64,000 nucleotides of DNA, from positions 14,066,886 through 14,130,885 of the forward strand of contig NC_088789.1 of assembly GCF_949628265.1 (NCBI RefSeq), read 5' to 3'. The notes under the pieces were generated by a model. It worked only from the letters and a program-made list of their open reading frames with translations. It ran no database searches and had not been told where the DNA came from. Below are positions 26,401 to 39,600 of this stretch, piece after piece (position 1 is the stretch's first letter; the number at the start of each line of letters is the position of its first letter). This DNA is from Cloeon dipterum. Taxonomy: Eukaryota; Arthropoda; Insecta; Ephemeroptera; Baetidae. The position numbers were made by a program, and so were the translations under genes.

Positions 26401-28764
26401 AGAGGGACCTGAAGCCTGCACGGCGGGTTTGCATATCTTCCATCTCCGCTTGTGATGTTGCGCGGCGCGCCTGACAGATAAAATCTTTTTCATTGTGGGG
26501 GGTAGTTTGCGCCACCGAATTGCTGAGCTCACTACGGGCAATTGCTGTTTCGAAATGGCGGCCTCGTTGTTTCTACCTTTGTGTGCAAAGCTCGATTTGG
26601 TGACTGCATTGAAATAATTTTGCCCCAAAACAGAAACAAAACTCTGGGTTAAAATATCAATTTTGCTCAGCAAATTTATTTCCATGAAAGGATACAGTTG
26701 TTAGTAGACAATTTAAGTAGCACTTTGATTATTTTCATGGTTAAAATATCAAAAAGTGAAATATTAGAGAGAGAAAGATATATCATCATGAGATGGTTAC
26801 GAGCTTCCGAAGCATGGCCACACAATATGCGGCGCTCATTATGGAGAAAAACAAAGAATTAACTTAAGTTGACGTTTGTTATCTATTTTACTCACGAGTT
26901 TCAGCGGGTAATCTCCTTAATTTGATTTCTTGATTTTTTTAATATTCATCAGTGTTTGATAATCATGACTTGTTTTGGAGAAATAAAACCGAACTGAATT
27001 GCATCGAATAAGATAAAACTTGAAAAATCCATGAATATCTAAACACCGTCGCTTTTTACGAGAGTGGCTATTAATAACTTCTGCTTTGGCTTTGGACAGC
27101 TGAGTTACGGCCATATTCTTGTTTGAAAATAAAACAGCCGGTCGCGAGTTGCCGCGATTCTACGGAACATTAAATTTTTGTTCTAGCATGCAACAGAGGG
27201 TAAAACGAAGACGATAAAACAATCTTTCAAGAGAATGCACCCTCACAAAGCTCATTGTTATCCGGGGGTCTACTTGCAGAAAAGAAACAACTGTTGACAA
27301 ATGTTGCTTTCATGTTTGCAGCCGGTTCGAGCAGGTTCACGGTAATAGAAGGAAGCAATTTAAATTCACTCGGCCTCTGAGGGTGCCGAGCACAATACAC
27401 GCACCTGATCCATCTCCCACGTGCGGAAATAATAAAGCTGAGAAATATAACAATCGATCGCGAGGATCGCGCTTGCACAACATTTCGTTTTCGCGGTTTG
27501 ATTCGTTTGCATAAATTACAACCGTAATCCGGTGCGCGGCGAGATTAAATCAGAACAACGTTAATTACAACGTTTTCCTGGCCACAGTCAACAATTTCGC
27601 ATGACCAAACTGTGGGGATTAGTCGCGTGCGATTAAGATCGGCGCGCAATAACACCGTGCAGACTCCCGGCGTGCGTGGGACGAGATGAAATTACAACGA
27701 AAACTGCACGAAAAGGGCATAGAAATGAAATACGAGCTCACCACCGGCGCTGACACTGGGCCGGGCCTGCTGGGACACAATGGCACCTGTTTCGGCACGC
27801 ACGTCGTTTTTGCTGCTGCCTCCGTCCGGCACCTGCTCCATGATGATCTGTTGATTAAAAAGCAATTTCCATCTGATTACGCCAAACAGCGTGCCACGCC
27901 GTGCTCCTGGAGCGACGCAATATAAAACGCTGCACGCGTATCTCGCTCCACAAGAGCGGTTTTATCATACGCACAAAGAGTGGAAAAACCAGATTAAATA
28001 TACATATTACTCACCTTAAGGTCCACTTCAGGTTCTACGACTATCTGTGTGTTATCCAGGTTGTAAAATGTTTCACAGGCTCAAGCGGCGAGACGAGGAA
28101 GACGAAATTGTTGTCGGCGGGCAAGCGCTATTGCGGCAAAAGCGGCCAAATTATCTCCGTGTAGATGATATGAGAGAAGAGCGCGAGTGGTGCTGCTGTA
28201 TACGGCTGATGTCAAAACATCCCCCTCGCAGGCACCACCGTTAGGCTCTCCGGATATGTGCTCAATGAAGTCTCATGAAAATGGTCACGTGCCTCCAAGG
28301 GCTCGAATCGAGTGTCTGTCGGCTGTTCGTGACTTGCTACGATCAAATTTTAATACCAAATTGACGACTCCTCTGTTTACATGTCACTTCTGCTGCACCT
28401 CTTGCCTCTTGGCCGCGGAACGCTGGTGCCCTAGGGGGCGTGGTTTAAATGAGCATTAAAGAAACCGATCCTTTTACGGAAATGAAACCGTGTGCATGTT
28501 TCAAGAAAACCGAACATATTTATTTGATCATTGAATGGTCATAACCGAATAAATGAATTTTGAAGTACATCTAGGAAAGATAAAGAGCCATTGATAATGG
28601 AGTTTTGAGGTGGCTAAAATTTACCGGTAATATTTGTTGCAAAAGAGCCAGAAGATTCACCGGCACCGTCTAGATGCTGCAACCCGCGCAACACCCGCTC
28701 GTTCCTTGGCTGCGACGGTGCTGCCTCAGCTGGATTTTCTCGTTGTCGCCCAGCCGTCCGAAAA
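26401..28764. other. gene-free stretch upstream of NDUFS2
   Basis: Only short frames without recognisable products are present. The last few hundred bases should hold the promoter and 5' UTR of NDUFS2, but no TATA box or clear initiator stands out. Frames at 27,686-27,925 and 28,047-28,244 (+) have no splice pattern or homology I recognise. Confidence 0.5.
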
Positions 28765-31220
28765 ATGGCTGCCAGTGTTTTACACGCTGTTCTCCGGAAA
28801 TCGGCGACTAATTTGCCGACTGGGGGCAAACTTTTGCTACAAAACGGAGGTTCCCTATATGTAGCCAAGTATGTAGATTCGATTCGTGTTTAAATTTTCA
28901 GCGTGCCATGCAAATGTCCCCTTGAAAATCGAGGCACAAAGCCGGTGTTTTGGTCTGTTTTCGTCCAGCTGGTCAATGAAAAATTTTCATTTTTCTTATT
29001 TCAATTACTATTATCAGTTGAAAATTACTATGCTAACTATTTTCTATTGATTTAATGTTTGTGAGACAGAAGCCTAATATCCTTAAATTGATCTCAAGAT
29101 GTTTCAAAGAAAATCAATACCACTGTGAATCTATCATACTGTTATTATGGCACTGTCGAAAAATGAAACTCATACATAAAAATCCAAAACAATGAAAATA
29201 CCATCTCTATCTTGTGTTTCTTTCCAGCAAACAGCAGACTCGCGGTGCCAAGAAATGGTTCCCTGACCTCGAGTTTGTCAAGCAGTATGAGGGTGCTGTT
29301 ATGTATCCTGATGAGGTCACCTCCAAGTGGAAGCTGGTGCCGTACAACCTGGCCAAACCTAATATCGAGAAAAAGGTTAAGAACATCACCCTGAACTTTG
29401 GTCCTCAGCACCCTGCTGCTCACGGAGTGCTTCGTCTAGTATTGGAGCTGGACGGAGAGGTGATATTTTCCTGAAACTAATGTAAAATTCCTTAAATTCT
29501 TTATTTGCTGACAGACCGTCTTGAGAGCGGACCCACACATTGGTCTCTTGCACCGTGGCACCGAGAAGTTGATTGAGTATAAGACCTACACTCAAGCCTT
29601 GCCTTATTTCGACCGACTCGACTACGTGTCCATGATGTGCAACGAGCAGTGCTACTCTCTGGCTGTGGAAAAGCTGCTGAACATCGACATTCCTCTCAGG
29701 GCCAAGTACATCAGAAGTAAGCACTTGAATTTTTCTGATGAAGCGCACACTCACGCTTTTCCACAGCTCTGTTTGCTGAGATTACCAGGATTCTCAACCA
29801 CATCATGGCCATTGGCACGCATGCTCTTGATATTGGTGCTCTCACACCTTTCTTCTGGCTTTTCGAGGAGCGCGAGAAAATGATGGAGTTCTACGAAAGG
29901 GTGTCTGGAGCTCGTATGCATGCTGCCTACATCAGACCAGGTGGAGTCAACCAGGTACGTGACCACCACTTTAGCTTTTAGACACATATTGATCCTTTTT
30001 TTCCAGGATATGCCCCTTGGCTTGATGGACGACATTTACGAGTTCGCAAGCAAATTCTCCGAACGCATTGACGAAGTTGAGGATGTGTTGACCACCAACA
30101 GAATTTGGGTGCAGCGTACCAGGGACATAGGCATTGTTTCTGCTGAAGATGCTTTGAACTATGGTTTCAGGTACTTAAATCCCGATTTCACTTATATTGA
30201 ACAAAAATGGGTGTTTAGACTTATATAATTGATCATGGTTCAGAAAAGTTATGTGATATCTTTCTAATTTTTTTAATGGCAAAATTTCCTTTTTTAACTC
30301 GCTATAGAAAAATTATTTTAATCTAAAGAGTAAGCCATAATATATTATATAAATATTTTCTCCTATTGAAGAACTGAAAGCTGTGGATTTGGTGTCATTT
30401 GCTCATTTCACTTACCTGGTCCCTCTTAGATTGAAATTTTGCTCCAAAAATAACTAGTATTTTTTATTTAAAAAAAAAACATTTCCTACACATTTTGGTT
30501 TGTAATGACTGCTCAATTATTTGTCATTAATAATTTTAGAAATTAGCTTGATGATCAGCCAATTTTCACCATTTTCAGTGGTGTGATGCTGCGTGGTTCT
30601 GGAATCAAGTGGGATTTGCGAAAGTCGCAGCCCTATGACGCTTATGACAAAGTTGATTTTGAAGTACCAATTGGAACAAAGGGTGACTGCTACGACAGAT
30701 ATTTGATTCGTGCTGAGGAAATGAGACAGTCATTGAGGATTATTGAGCAGTGCTTGAACCAAATGCCAGCAGGCGACATTCGAACTGACGATGCTAAGGT
30801 CTGTCCACCGACCAGATCAGAAATGAAGGTGCGAGACTGAAGAAGTAAACTGAAATGTGCATATTAATTTATTCCTATTGTTTTGCAGACCTCAATGGAA
30901 GCACTCATTCATCACTTCAAGCTGTACACTCAAGGCTACTCTGTTCCTCCTGGTGCCACCTACACTGCTATTGAAGCGCCTAAGGGAGAGTTTGGTGTTT
31001 ATCTCATCTCTGATGGCAGCTCAAAGCCTTACAGATGCAAGATTAAGGCACCTGGATTCGCCCACTTGGCTGCCACCGATAAAATTGGCAAGAACCACAT
31101 GTTGGCGGACATTGTAGCAATCATTGGTGGGTTTGATACCATTTTTAAGCTGTGGTAAATTAAAATATGTAAATCTTTGCAGGTACATTGGATGTTGTGT
31201 TTGGAGAAATCGATCGCTGA
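28765..31220 (+). CDS. NDUFS2: NADH dehydrogenase (ubiquinone) iron-sulfur protein 2, 49-kDa subunit of complex I
   Basis: Core subunit of mitochondrial complex I; with the PSST subunit it forms the ubiquinone-reduction site facing the matrix. Exons: 28765-28868, 29228-29459, 29515-29716, 29767-29954, 30007-30170, 30579-30828, 30889-31126, 31183-31220. All junctions are GT-AG, frame is kept, and the total is 471 aa (human 463). Exon 1 starts [12 protein letters not shown], a basic amphipathic mitochondrial presequence. The quinone-site loop GPQHPAAHG lies near residue 91, followed by [13 protein letters not shown] and [13 protein letters not shown] with the conserved tyrosine. The protein ends VFGEIDR, as the family does. 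The insect name is ND-49. Identification is essentially certain; the start is the first ATG that gives a presequence and joins exon 2 in phase. Confidence 0.97.
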
Positions 31221-31299
31221 GTGATGCCAGTAACAATTAGGGACTTTAACAGCTTTCAGAAGATACTACATCTGCTTCTGTTTATAAAAATTTAATGTA

Positions 31300-31305
31300 A
31301 ATAAA
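31300..31305 (+). terminator. polyadenylation signal of NDUFS2
   Basis: AATAAA lies 80 bases after the NDUFS2 stop codon, the usual place for the 3' end signal in a compact insect gene. Confidence 0.7.
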
Positions 31306-32316
31306 TTGTTAATCTATGGTCTCCATGGATTATTACGTTAAAACTTAAAATGCTCACAACTTTTACTTTCTATTTCTCAACAAATTGGGTTTTTTTCATA
31401 TTTGGGCTAAGTGTGGTAATATTATGGTTAGTTCCTGATATACATAGCAGAGTAAATTATTTTTATTAAAGTTCTATTAGAAATTATATCATTGAAAGTT
31501 AGTTGTGTAATATTATTTATTAAAAAAAATACAGAAGTATGGCACTGTAATTCTTGGCAATTTGTTTTGGTTGGAAACTAATAATATATTATTTTATAAA
31601 GTTTTGAACTACTCTAATACAATAATTTAATTGAGATTGGAAATAATAAGTCTTTAAATTTCGTGGCTGTGAAATTTTACTTTATAATATTTTCATTATT
31701 GAAGAGATGAACAAAATCAAAAGAAAATTTAAAATCTTAAAAATAAGAATTATTTTCTGTTAAAATAAATATTTTATCAAATATAACCCTTGCTTTTCGA
31801 ACTTTGAACGCACTACTTCTTGATGCTTGAAATGAAAAGGCTTTAGCAGCCATCTATAAACAGCAACATCAACTACTTCATGGATCGCTGTAAATGTAAA
31901 CAGGATGTTGGTTTGGTAACAGGAACAGCAGAGACGCCACTTTTTTTATTACTAATAATATTAAACCACGCCTCTGTTCTCTGTTGGCGTGTTCTTTGAA
32001 AAATTAAGCCTATCTGCATATCATTATGGAGTTGTTTATTTGCACAGTTCACAAGACCGAACCCATTCGTACCTGACCCTAAAGACCAACGTGGTGTCTC
32101 AGCCAGTCCTGCTTATTTTAACTGTTTTTCAACACGACAAACATTGAAACATTGGACGTGACCAGGCTCGGAGAGAGCGAGAGAGGCGGTACATGGGAGC
32201 AAAAGTAATAATTGCTTGCCCGTGATTACCGACCGAGTGTGTTGTTCAAACTCATCCTATTAACGCTCGTCCGGAGCTGTCAATGTAGCTCTCGGACACT
32301 TTCTAATTGATCGAGC
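31306..32316. other. intergenic spacer NDUFS2-ZFYVE21
   Basis: Very AT-rich to about 31,800, then more balanced. The final 150 bases (GAGAGCGAGAGAG near 32,175) probably contain the ZFYVE21 promoter. No frame of note and no RNA gene seen. Confidence 0.6.
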
Positions 32317-34956
32317 ATGGAGAACAAGTGCGTCAAGCGACTAATCCGCTCCAAATCCGGACTGCGGATTGTGACCACAGATGACACGAACAAAAGCCCT
32401 TTTTTGTTGGGAGAGCCTCACTGGGTGCCAGACAAAGATGTTAGTTTTTCTCTTCAGATTTTTACGGGTTTTAAGTTGATTTTGTATGTTTTAGAGTGTT
32501 TGCTGCACAGATTGTAAGAAGAAGTTTGACTTCTTAACGCGAAGAGTACGTATGAATTCACTTATACACCCTATATTATCTCTATTAAGTGTTACATTTA
32601 TCATATTATTTCTGCGTCCGTATGTATGTGTATTGTATGACATTCCCGATATTCCAATAAGATTCTCTCTTAATAATTTTTCTTATCTCGGTAATTTATC
32701 TCGCAATATCGCACAGTGCACAACAAACGTTATTTATTGTGTGTTCGTTAATTCAATTAATCCGAAATATTTTTTCCAATTTTTACTTATTTTAAACTGA
32801 CTTCACCTTTTTTAACTGAAATTGTTATTATTATCCTTTTGCGTTGATGGAAATAAATCATGTACTCTAACCTTTAACCTTCAATAAATAAAAAATTGAA
32901 ATGGCGCTAGTTGCAAATTTGATGCAAACTATTCAAGCACCAAATCGAATAATACTGTTCTCGCTCCAATTCGTCAATTTAAAAATATCTGATATTATTA
33001 TCTGGCCATGCTGATGTGACATTAATGTATGTCTGACCCTAACTAAGAAGGCCGTCATCTATTTTTTATAAAAAAATATTTCTAAAAATCAACTTCCAAT
33101 ATTTTGTTACAATCCTTTCAGATTTTGATATTTTGATCAGATATAATAGAACAATGAATGACGTGTTCAATAATAATTATCATAAAATCAATATTTTTAA
33201 AACGATTTTAACAAGAGTAAAATAGGGTAAATAAAATTATTATAAACATTTTAAATTAAACTTATTCGGAGCAATGAAAGAGGCATAAAAATTATAGAAT
33301 TTTCAATAAGCAAGTCTGTGAAGATGATGCCTGTTTCAGCATAACTTTAAAAGTAGCTGGTACATTATTACACGCATAAAAATCATTTCTAAATTAAACA
33401 GGACAGCATAGTTATGTATTTTAAATTTACAGTTCCTTATCTAAAACAGAATGATTACTTAAGGTACATAAACCCATTAAAAGGGATAGTGCCATTTAAT
33501 TAATTAAAGCACGTGCATTCCAGTTGAAATTAGAAGCAGTTTCCTTGGTGTGTAGTGAGCTTTTATTTGTCCATATTTCTACAGAAAGGTCCTGCTCTAC
33601 TAGTTTTGGCGACAGGTTGCAGCCCTAATTCATGAGCTTGAACATGAGTTACAAATTAGAGTTTGTTGAAAATTACCAATTTTACATTAACATGTATTGA
33701 AAAACGATAAATAGTGTTTAAAAAAATTGAAAAGAGAATAATCTCAATGCTATTTTAATTTTCAATACAATGCTATAATATATTAAGCAACCAAAGCTAC
33801 CATACCCTTGTTATATTATAGCTGTAATTTGCATTGATATTTCTTATTGTTTCATAGTTTTGCACTGGAAAAATTAATAGGATTAAACTTAACTACAAAG
33901 TGCTCACATTATTTTTTACAACTTTCAAAGACAATAAGCCGTTTGTAAAGATAAAAAGCAAAACTTTCATCTTGTGCATATAAAATCATTAAAAAGCACA
34001 CACTTATGATATTATGCATCGTCTCCTCTCTTGCTCAATGCTATTGTGCACATCAAAATCAGCTAAATAAATAACTATGGATTTCTATTTAACTGCAAAA
34101 ACATACTTTTATTTTCTATCATGCTTCAATCTGCGTACTTTGTGATGGATGTAATTGAATCTCTGATGAATTAACCATTAATGTTTGTTTTAGCACCACT
34201 GTCGAAGATGCGGCAGAATCTATTGCAAGAACTGCTGTGATTTCCGCCTCGAGCTGCCACGAATGTGCTTTGTTGATCCAGTGCGACACTGTGAGAGCTG
34301 TGCTGACATATCACGAAAGGAAAATGAGTTTTTTGATAAGGAACTTAAAATGCTGACTGGAGGTATACAATTTTATTTGTTTGTTCCTATGAGTCTTACG
34401 GTTTATAAATTATCTAGGTGCACTGTTTCAACTAATAAAACTACCAGAGAGCAATGAAAAGCGTTCTGAGTTTATTTGCCGACTCTCCCAGGACCACAGG
34501 TAATGTCTATGCTTATCAGAATTTAATTAGATTTTACATAAAACCTTTTTAAAGATATCTCAATTTTGATGGCAGTGCAGAGGAGGAATTTGAGCCTGTG
34601 CAGCTGGCCAGCATAATGGAACTGAATCTCCTTCGCTCTCCTGATGTTCCGCCAGGTAAGATCATATTTTTTTCTAATTTAATTGCATTTAAAAATAACA
34701 AAAACAATAAATGTTTTTGCTGCTTAAGACTTTTGGGATGGTATGTGAAGAAAAAAAATCGTTTTTTCATGTGTTAAATATAGTAATGTTGGTTACGCTT
34801 CTAGGGATGTTTGTTACGTACATGAACAATGAAGGAACTGTAAAAGAAATGACATTACTCGCGCCCCCGGACTGCAACAAAAACCACACCATTTCTTGGC
34901 TCTCGGCCATGCAAAATGGGTTTAAAATGGCTACTGACAGCCGGAACATCTCTTAA
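32317..34956 (+). CDS. ZFYVE21: zinc finger FYVE domain-containing protein 21
   Basis: A FYVE-finger protein that binds phosphatidylinositol-3-phosphate on endosomes; the vertebrate protein acts in focal-adhesion turnover. Exons: 32317-32439, 32495-32545, 34194-34362, 34418-34499, 34555-34655, 34805-34956. All are GT-AG, frame is kept, and the total is 225 aa (human 234). The start MENKCVKRLIRSKSGLR matches the family N terminus. The FYVE domain shows WVPDKD, the first Cys pair CTDC, then HHCRRCGRIYCKNCC and the last pair in HCESC. The remainder is the PH-like C-terminal half that distinguishes ZFYVE21. A 1,648-nt intron cuts the finger between LTRR and HHCRRCG. Phase is preserved there, so this is a normal interruption, not a break. 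Confidence 0.95.
32546..34193 (+). other. intron 2 of ZFYVE21
   Basis: AT-rich intron bounded by GTACGT and TTTTAG, much longer than the other introns of this gene (about 50-150 nt). It contains no supported gene or repeat. An 82-codon frame at 32,552-32,800 is AT-biased and not credible. Confidence 0.85.
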
Positions 34957-35726
34957 ATTTGCTGCGTCAAATTTATTAATTTTTATAGCAATATAGTTGT
35001 GGTTATATCTGGGGAATATTGCAATAATTAGTCCAGGGAACTCAAGAACCATGAAACATCTACATTTTTTGTTAGGGGTAGGTAGGGGTTTTATGTATTA
35101 TATTATTAAGCAGTTTCTAAACAACTGAATTTCATGATGTTTTGAAATAATGGACTTTGCTTTTCTTCTGTGTTTCCAAGATGAAATATTTTAGAAATAG
35201 ATAAAGATCTGGGTTTACACCTCATAAATAAAAATATTAAACTTAAGGAAAATCATGCTTTTGTTAATCTTTACATAAAATGCTGGTAAATATTTTATCA
35301 GATAAAATATGTATAAGGTTATATTTTTTCAAAATATGTAATAAATATTTATGTATGTTACTAACATCTAAATCATTTTGATGACTATATGATTAAAAAT
35401 ATTTGTTACGAAAAGCTTATATACATAAATAAAACAAATTACTTGAAATACTGAATTTTTATTTAATTGCTGTAATAAAATGCGCTATTTTTGGCAACTT
35501 TGTTAGATATTTTCAATTAATGTCCTAAAGCAGGCGGTTATAAAATCTCTTCAAAATGAAATGAAATATTTTAATGAAATTAAAGATTCATAGTAGTTGG
35601 AAAAATGATAAATGAAATTAGCCCCCAACTTGAGCTATTTTGGCTGCCTTATAAATAACAGTATGCTAGTGTAAGATGCCAATGAGATAGTAAGTTGAGA
35701 AATTAAAATGGGCAGTTTTGAACACA
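34957..35726. other. AT-rich spacer, ZFYVE21 3' UTR and downstream
   Basis: A candidate AATAAA for ZFYVE21 is at 35,227-35,232; other AT-rich hexamers occur, so the exact 3' end is open. No coding frame is seen. The last part may be the 5' region of the candidate gene that follows. Confidence 0.5.
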
Positions 35727-36248
35727 ATGTCATGTGATATTATTGCCTTTGATGAGTCGGTTGAGTCAGTGTATATGATCACCCCAAATGATGATATAAC
35801 GTCGTCATCTCCCATGCTCTCCAACGGCGTCATACCCTCTTCCCTCCTGTCAATGAAGTCTTTGCTGCCTATGCCCTCGCTGAGCCGCATCTTATTTCTG
35901 CTTCTCACCGAGAAACATTTCTTTTGTGTACTTGTGCCTGGTTCACCTAATGAAGATGGTAGAGGTGGCTGGCAGGATACGCTTGCAAGAAAAGGAAAAA
36001 GTACCATTCACGCATGCATAAAGTACCAAAAATCTGTGAAGCATGGAAATGAAAATTATTATCTTGATTGTTCAAAAGACACTTTACACCAGGTTCTTTA
36101 TAAGAGATAGCGCTGATCCAACTACCTATGTCCCCCAGACCTTGTCGTGGACATGATAGCTAAGTCAGATGGCTTCTTCCTTACCAGCCTTTGTGTAATG
36201 GCTGAATATTTTGATGCTTCTGCTTATGTCCCAAAGATATTCGCTTAA
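35727..36248 (+). CDS. unrecognised small protein, two exons, candidate
   Basis: I do not recognise this product. Exon 1 would be 35727-35958 and exon 2 36139-36248, giving 113 aa. Support: the ATG sits in a good context (ACAATGT); GATG|GTAGAG and CCCCCAG|ACC bound a 180-nt intron whose removal joins both open frames in phase; composition is visibly more coding-like than the AT-rich surroundings; and AATAAA follows at 36,369. Exon 1 has a hydrophobic stretch near residues 50-72 (ILFLLLTEKHFFCVLV). Exon 2 reads DLVVDMIAKSDGFFLTSLCV and ends in YVPKIFA. Upstream exons are possible, because an acceptor-like CAG lies at 35,714. It could also be a decayed fragment of a larger gene. Confidence 0.4.
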
Positions 36249-36368
36249 GAGCAAATCAGGATGTGAAACTGATAAGTTTTTAGCGCTATTCCAAGCTTCC
36301 GAGAGCCAAACTTGCAATTTACGCTGACAGAATGAATGAGTCTGTAACTTATATATTGCGTCAGCTTA

Positions 36369-36374
36369 AATAAA
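36369..36374 (+). terminator. possible polyadenylation signal of the candidate gene
   Basis: AATAAA lies 121 bases after the proposed stop at 36,246-36,248. In AT-rich DNA the hexamer also arises by chance. Confidence 0.4.
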
Positions 36375-36653
36375 ATTACTTTGGACGGTAGAGCGTTCCA
36401 AACTTATTCTTGTTGTGGTTATATTTCTTTGTATATAGAATCAATGTTATTCTGATGAAGGAAGTAAGTTCTTCAGATAAATTGCACATTTAACATAATT
36501 ATCTTGATTGCTAACTTCATTTTTCAATGAGCATAAGTAACTGCTCATATTTGTTCATGTTTGTTACATGTGGTTTTAATAGACCCTGTAAGATAATCAG
36601 ACAAATAAGTTCTGTCTTTGTTAATTTTGAAAAGTCACTAGGTAGTGCACTGT

Positions 36654-36659
36654 TTTATT
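36654..36659 (-). terminator. polyadenylation signal of leucyl-tRNA synthetase
   Basis: TTTATT on the plus strand is AATAAA on the coding strand, 15 bases after the stop codon. A very short 3' UTR is implied. Confidence 0.6.
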
Positions 36660-36673
36660 GCTCAAATGAGAAG

Positions 36674-39600
36674 TCATTTAACCATATAAATAATTTGAGA
36701 GCCAATTTGGTAAGTTTCCTTCCCCACCAAAATTGAGACATCTTTGGAATCTTCGTTGATTCTGAATTCTGAATTAGGCTCTATCAACACCTTCCCTGAC
36801 AGAGGTTTCCCAAATTCAGGCATTTTCCTGGGTCCAAGTTCAGTATCTTCATACCTCCAGAATTCCACAGCTCTTGGATCTGAAAATTTAAATGCCCGTT
36901 TTAATTTAAATATTCATATATTGACAACTAGCAAACCTTTGACTGCCCTGCAAGATTTAGCAAGTCTTGCTGCCAGTTTGCTGACATTGTCACCGTGCAT
37001 AATCTTCAAATGTTCTGTGTAAAAGCCACTTGCAGGCACTGGATTGATAGCCTTGACAGTAACGTAAGGCTCGGTGGAGAAGGTGATGAAGGGCTGACCT
37101 GGGCAGCAGTCTTCCTTGATTTTGTCTGGGGCGCTATCTGTGTACTGAACCTCTAAGTTTTCCAACTGGAAAATTGATTATCCGTCAATGATTTTGTCAA
37201 GTTCTTTTAATTTGAATTTTACCTCCAGCGTGCTAGCCAAGTAGACCTGATGAGTGGTTATGACTTCTTGCTCACTGAAGTCCAGGGTCAGGTCGAAGGC
37301 CTCGACGCCTATTTTCTCCATCTTTTCTCTGGCTGCTTGTGCAAAAGGCATCACTCTCTTCATGTACTTCTTCAGCTCTGGGAGGGCACCCAGAGTGCTA
37401 GATACCACCTTGTTGTCAGGAAGACCTTTGTGCTCCTGTTCGACATTTAAAAATACAATCATACAAAATATAGATTGTAGGATATTTACTAACATTATGC
37501 AGCTTTTTCATTGTTGTTAAGACAGCACTCTGCCAAGGAGGGAAGGTTTTGGCCACCCAAACCACTCCTTTAGTTGGTTTTTCGGCTTTTTCCACTGGAT
37601 CAGCTCCTTTCCTTGGTTTCTGCAACTGGTGCATGTAGCTCTTCAGATGCAGGCGGAAAGCATGGGCCGTGTCCATTAAGTAGATTGACGCTTTTACTTT
37701 AGTCAAGTTGACTTCTCCAGCTTCTGGCCAATTGGCTTTCACAATGCTGGAAGCCTAAGAATAAATAATAGCATCTTGAGTTTGACGTTCAGTGTGTTTC
37801 ATCTTAAGAGCCACCTTTCCAAGCAGCTGCCAGACATGCTCGGCAACATGTGGGCAGATCGGAGAGAGCAGCAGGGCCTGTACTTCAATGAATCTGATGA
37901 TCAAGTTGGCATGCATGCCATCAGAACTGAGTTCCCTGTACTTGTCTCTTGCAGCCTGCAGTTCAAAGAATCCAGTTCGGAGGGCTTCCTTGAAAAGCAT
38001 GTTCTGATAGTTCTCCTTGGTTTCCTGAATTTTTAAGTTCAGTTCGCTGAAAAGAATTTAATTTTTTACTCAAATTGTCCGATTTTCATAGCTAAAAGAG
38101 CTAGGTGGCTGTGTTTCTCACCTCGAAAAAACTTGATCATTGAAAGTGTCAGCTTTACCAGTTCTGAGGGTAGATTTGTTGGCCAGCACCTCTTTCACCC
38201 ACTCAATGAAAGCGTATAGACGAAGAATTCCTACAGTAGAACATCAGTTTGTAAGTGGCACTTTAGAAGTAAATAAATATTTACCAGCGTCAGCAGTGCT
38301 CTCAACGAAATTTGCATCCTCCACCGAATCGCCGGAGTCAGCAAGGCACAGTCGCATGCCATCTGCTGAGAACTTCTGAACTGCTTCAGCCAGAGTCAAG
38401 AAATTCCCCTCAGATTTGGACATCTTTAAATGAGAAAAGTATGAATTGATGGTTTAATTAGCCGCCTCTGACATAAATACTTTGGCAGAGTTGAGCAGCA
38501 GATGCCCATTGGCGCGGATTCCCTTTGGCCACTTGCTTTTGTCATCCGCCCACATAGCACAATGGATGTAAATAAGGTAAGTGAGATGGTTTTGGATCAA
38601 GTCTTTGCCAGAGCAGCGGAGATCCATAGGATACCAGAATTCAAACTCCTTTTTCATGGCATCCAGTGTTCCAGCAGGAATAGTGCTCTTTGGCTTCTTG
38701 GCCTTCTTAAAGAAAATGTAGTCCCAAACTTCTGGAGTCATTTGCTCAGGTCTAGATTAGGCATTCAATAAATAACAAAAACTATAATGTAATTAGTAAA
38801 CACATACTTAATGTTGTATTTGTTTCCATCCCTCCCAGTGAAAGTTCCTCCTTGAAGGAAATGGGCAACAGTGTAGTATGCCATGTAGATGGTGGAGTCA
38901 GAAAGGGACTCGATGAGCCATTGTTCATCCCAGGGAAGCTTGGTGCCTATAAGTGCTTGTTTACTACCAATAATTATTACAAGTTTTGTGAATTACCTAA
39001 GCCATACGTTCTTGAGCAGGCATACTCATGAAGCCAGTTCAAAGTGGTCTGGAAATTGTTCCTGACTTCATCATGGAAAGTGTTGACACCTTCCAGAGCC
39101 TTCAATGCCTGAGCTTGCCACTTTTCCTCTCCATAATTCAAATACCACTGGTCACAATGAGCTACTACGCACTCTTCACCAGATCTTTAATGTTGAAAAT
39201 AAGCATAGTTTGTATTATACAGCATGTTTGGTATATACCGTGACATGATCAATTTTTCTGGCTCCATGTAGATGAAAGCTTCTTTGCTGTCCACTAGTTT
39301 TTTCTGGACTAGCTTCTTGATATCTTGCACTTTCTTGCCCTTGAATTCCCCGTCTAGCATGACCTATGTAAAAAAATATGAGTAACTGGCTTCAATTCAT
39401 AGAGTAACAGCTTACTCCATCATAGAATCCTTTCAAGTAGACCTTTGCCTTGGCGGTCTGCAATTTTTCTGTGTCGTTTTGACTCTGAATTTTGAACTCG
39501 TTATACACTGATACAGCACTAAGGGTGCCAATTTCAGGAACATCAATAATGGCGATCTAAAATTTATAATTTTTTCATTTGAAGACGCATTCTCATAGTC

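Larger units (their letters stand above)
36249..36673. other. convergent 3' spacer
   Basis: AT-rich DNA between the candidate plus-strand gene and the minus-strand synthetase. Apart from the two polyadenylation hexamers listed separately I see nothing in it. Confidence 0.6.

Noticed and set aside
35666-36007. 113-codon minus-strand frame opposite the candidate gene
   Set aside because: It lacks matching splice partners, and the plus strand offers a phase-consistent intron and downstream AATAAA. Orientation remains open.
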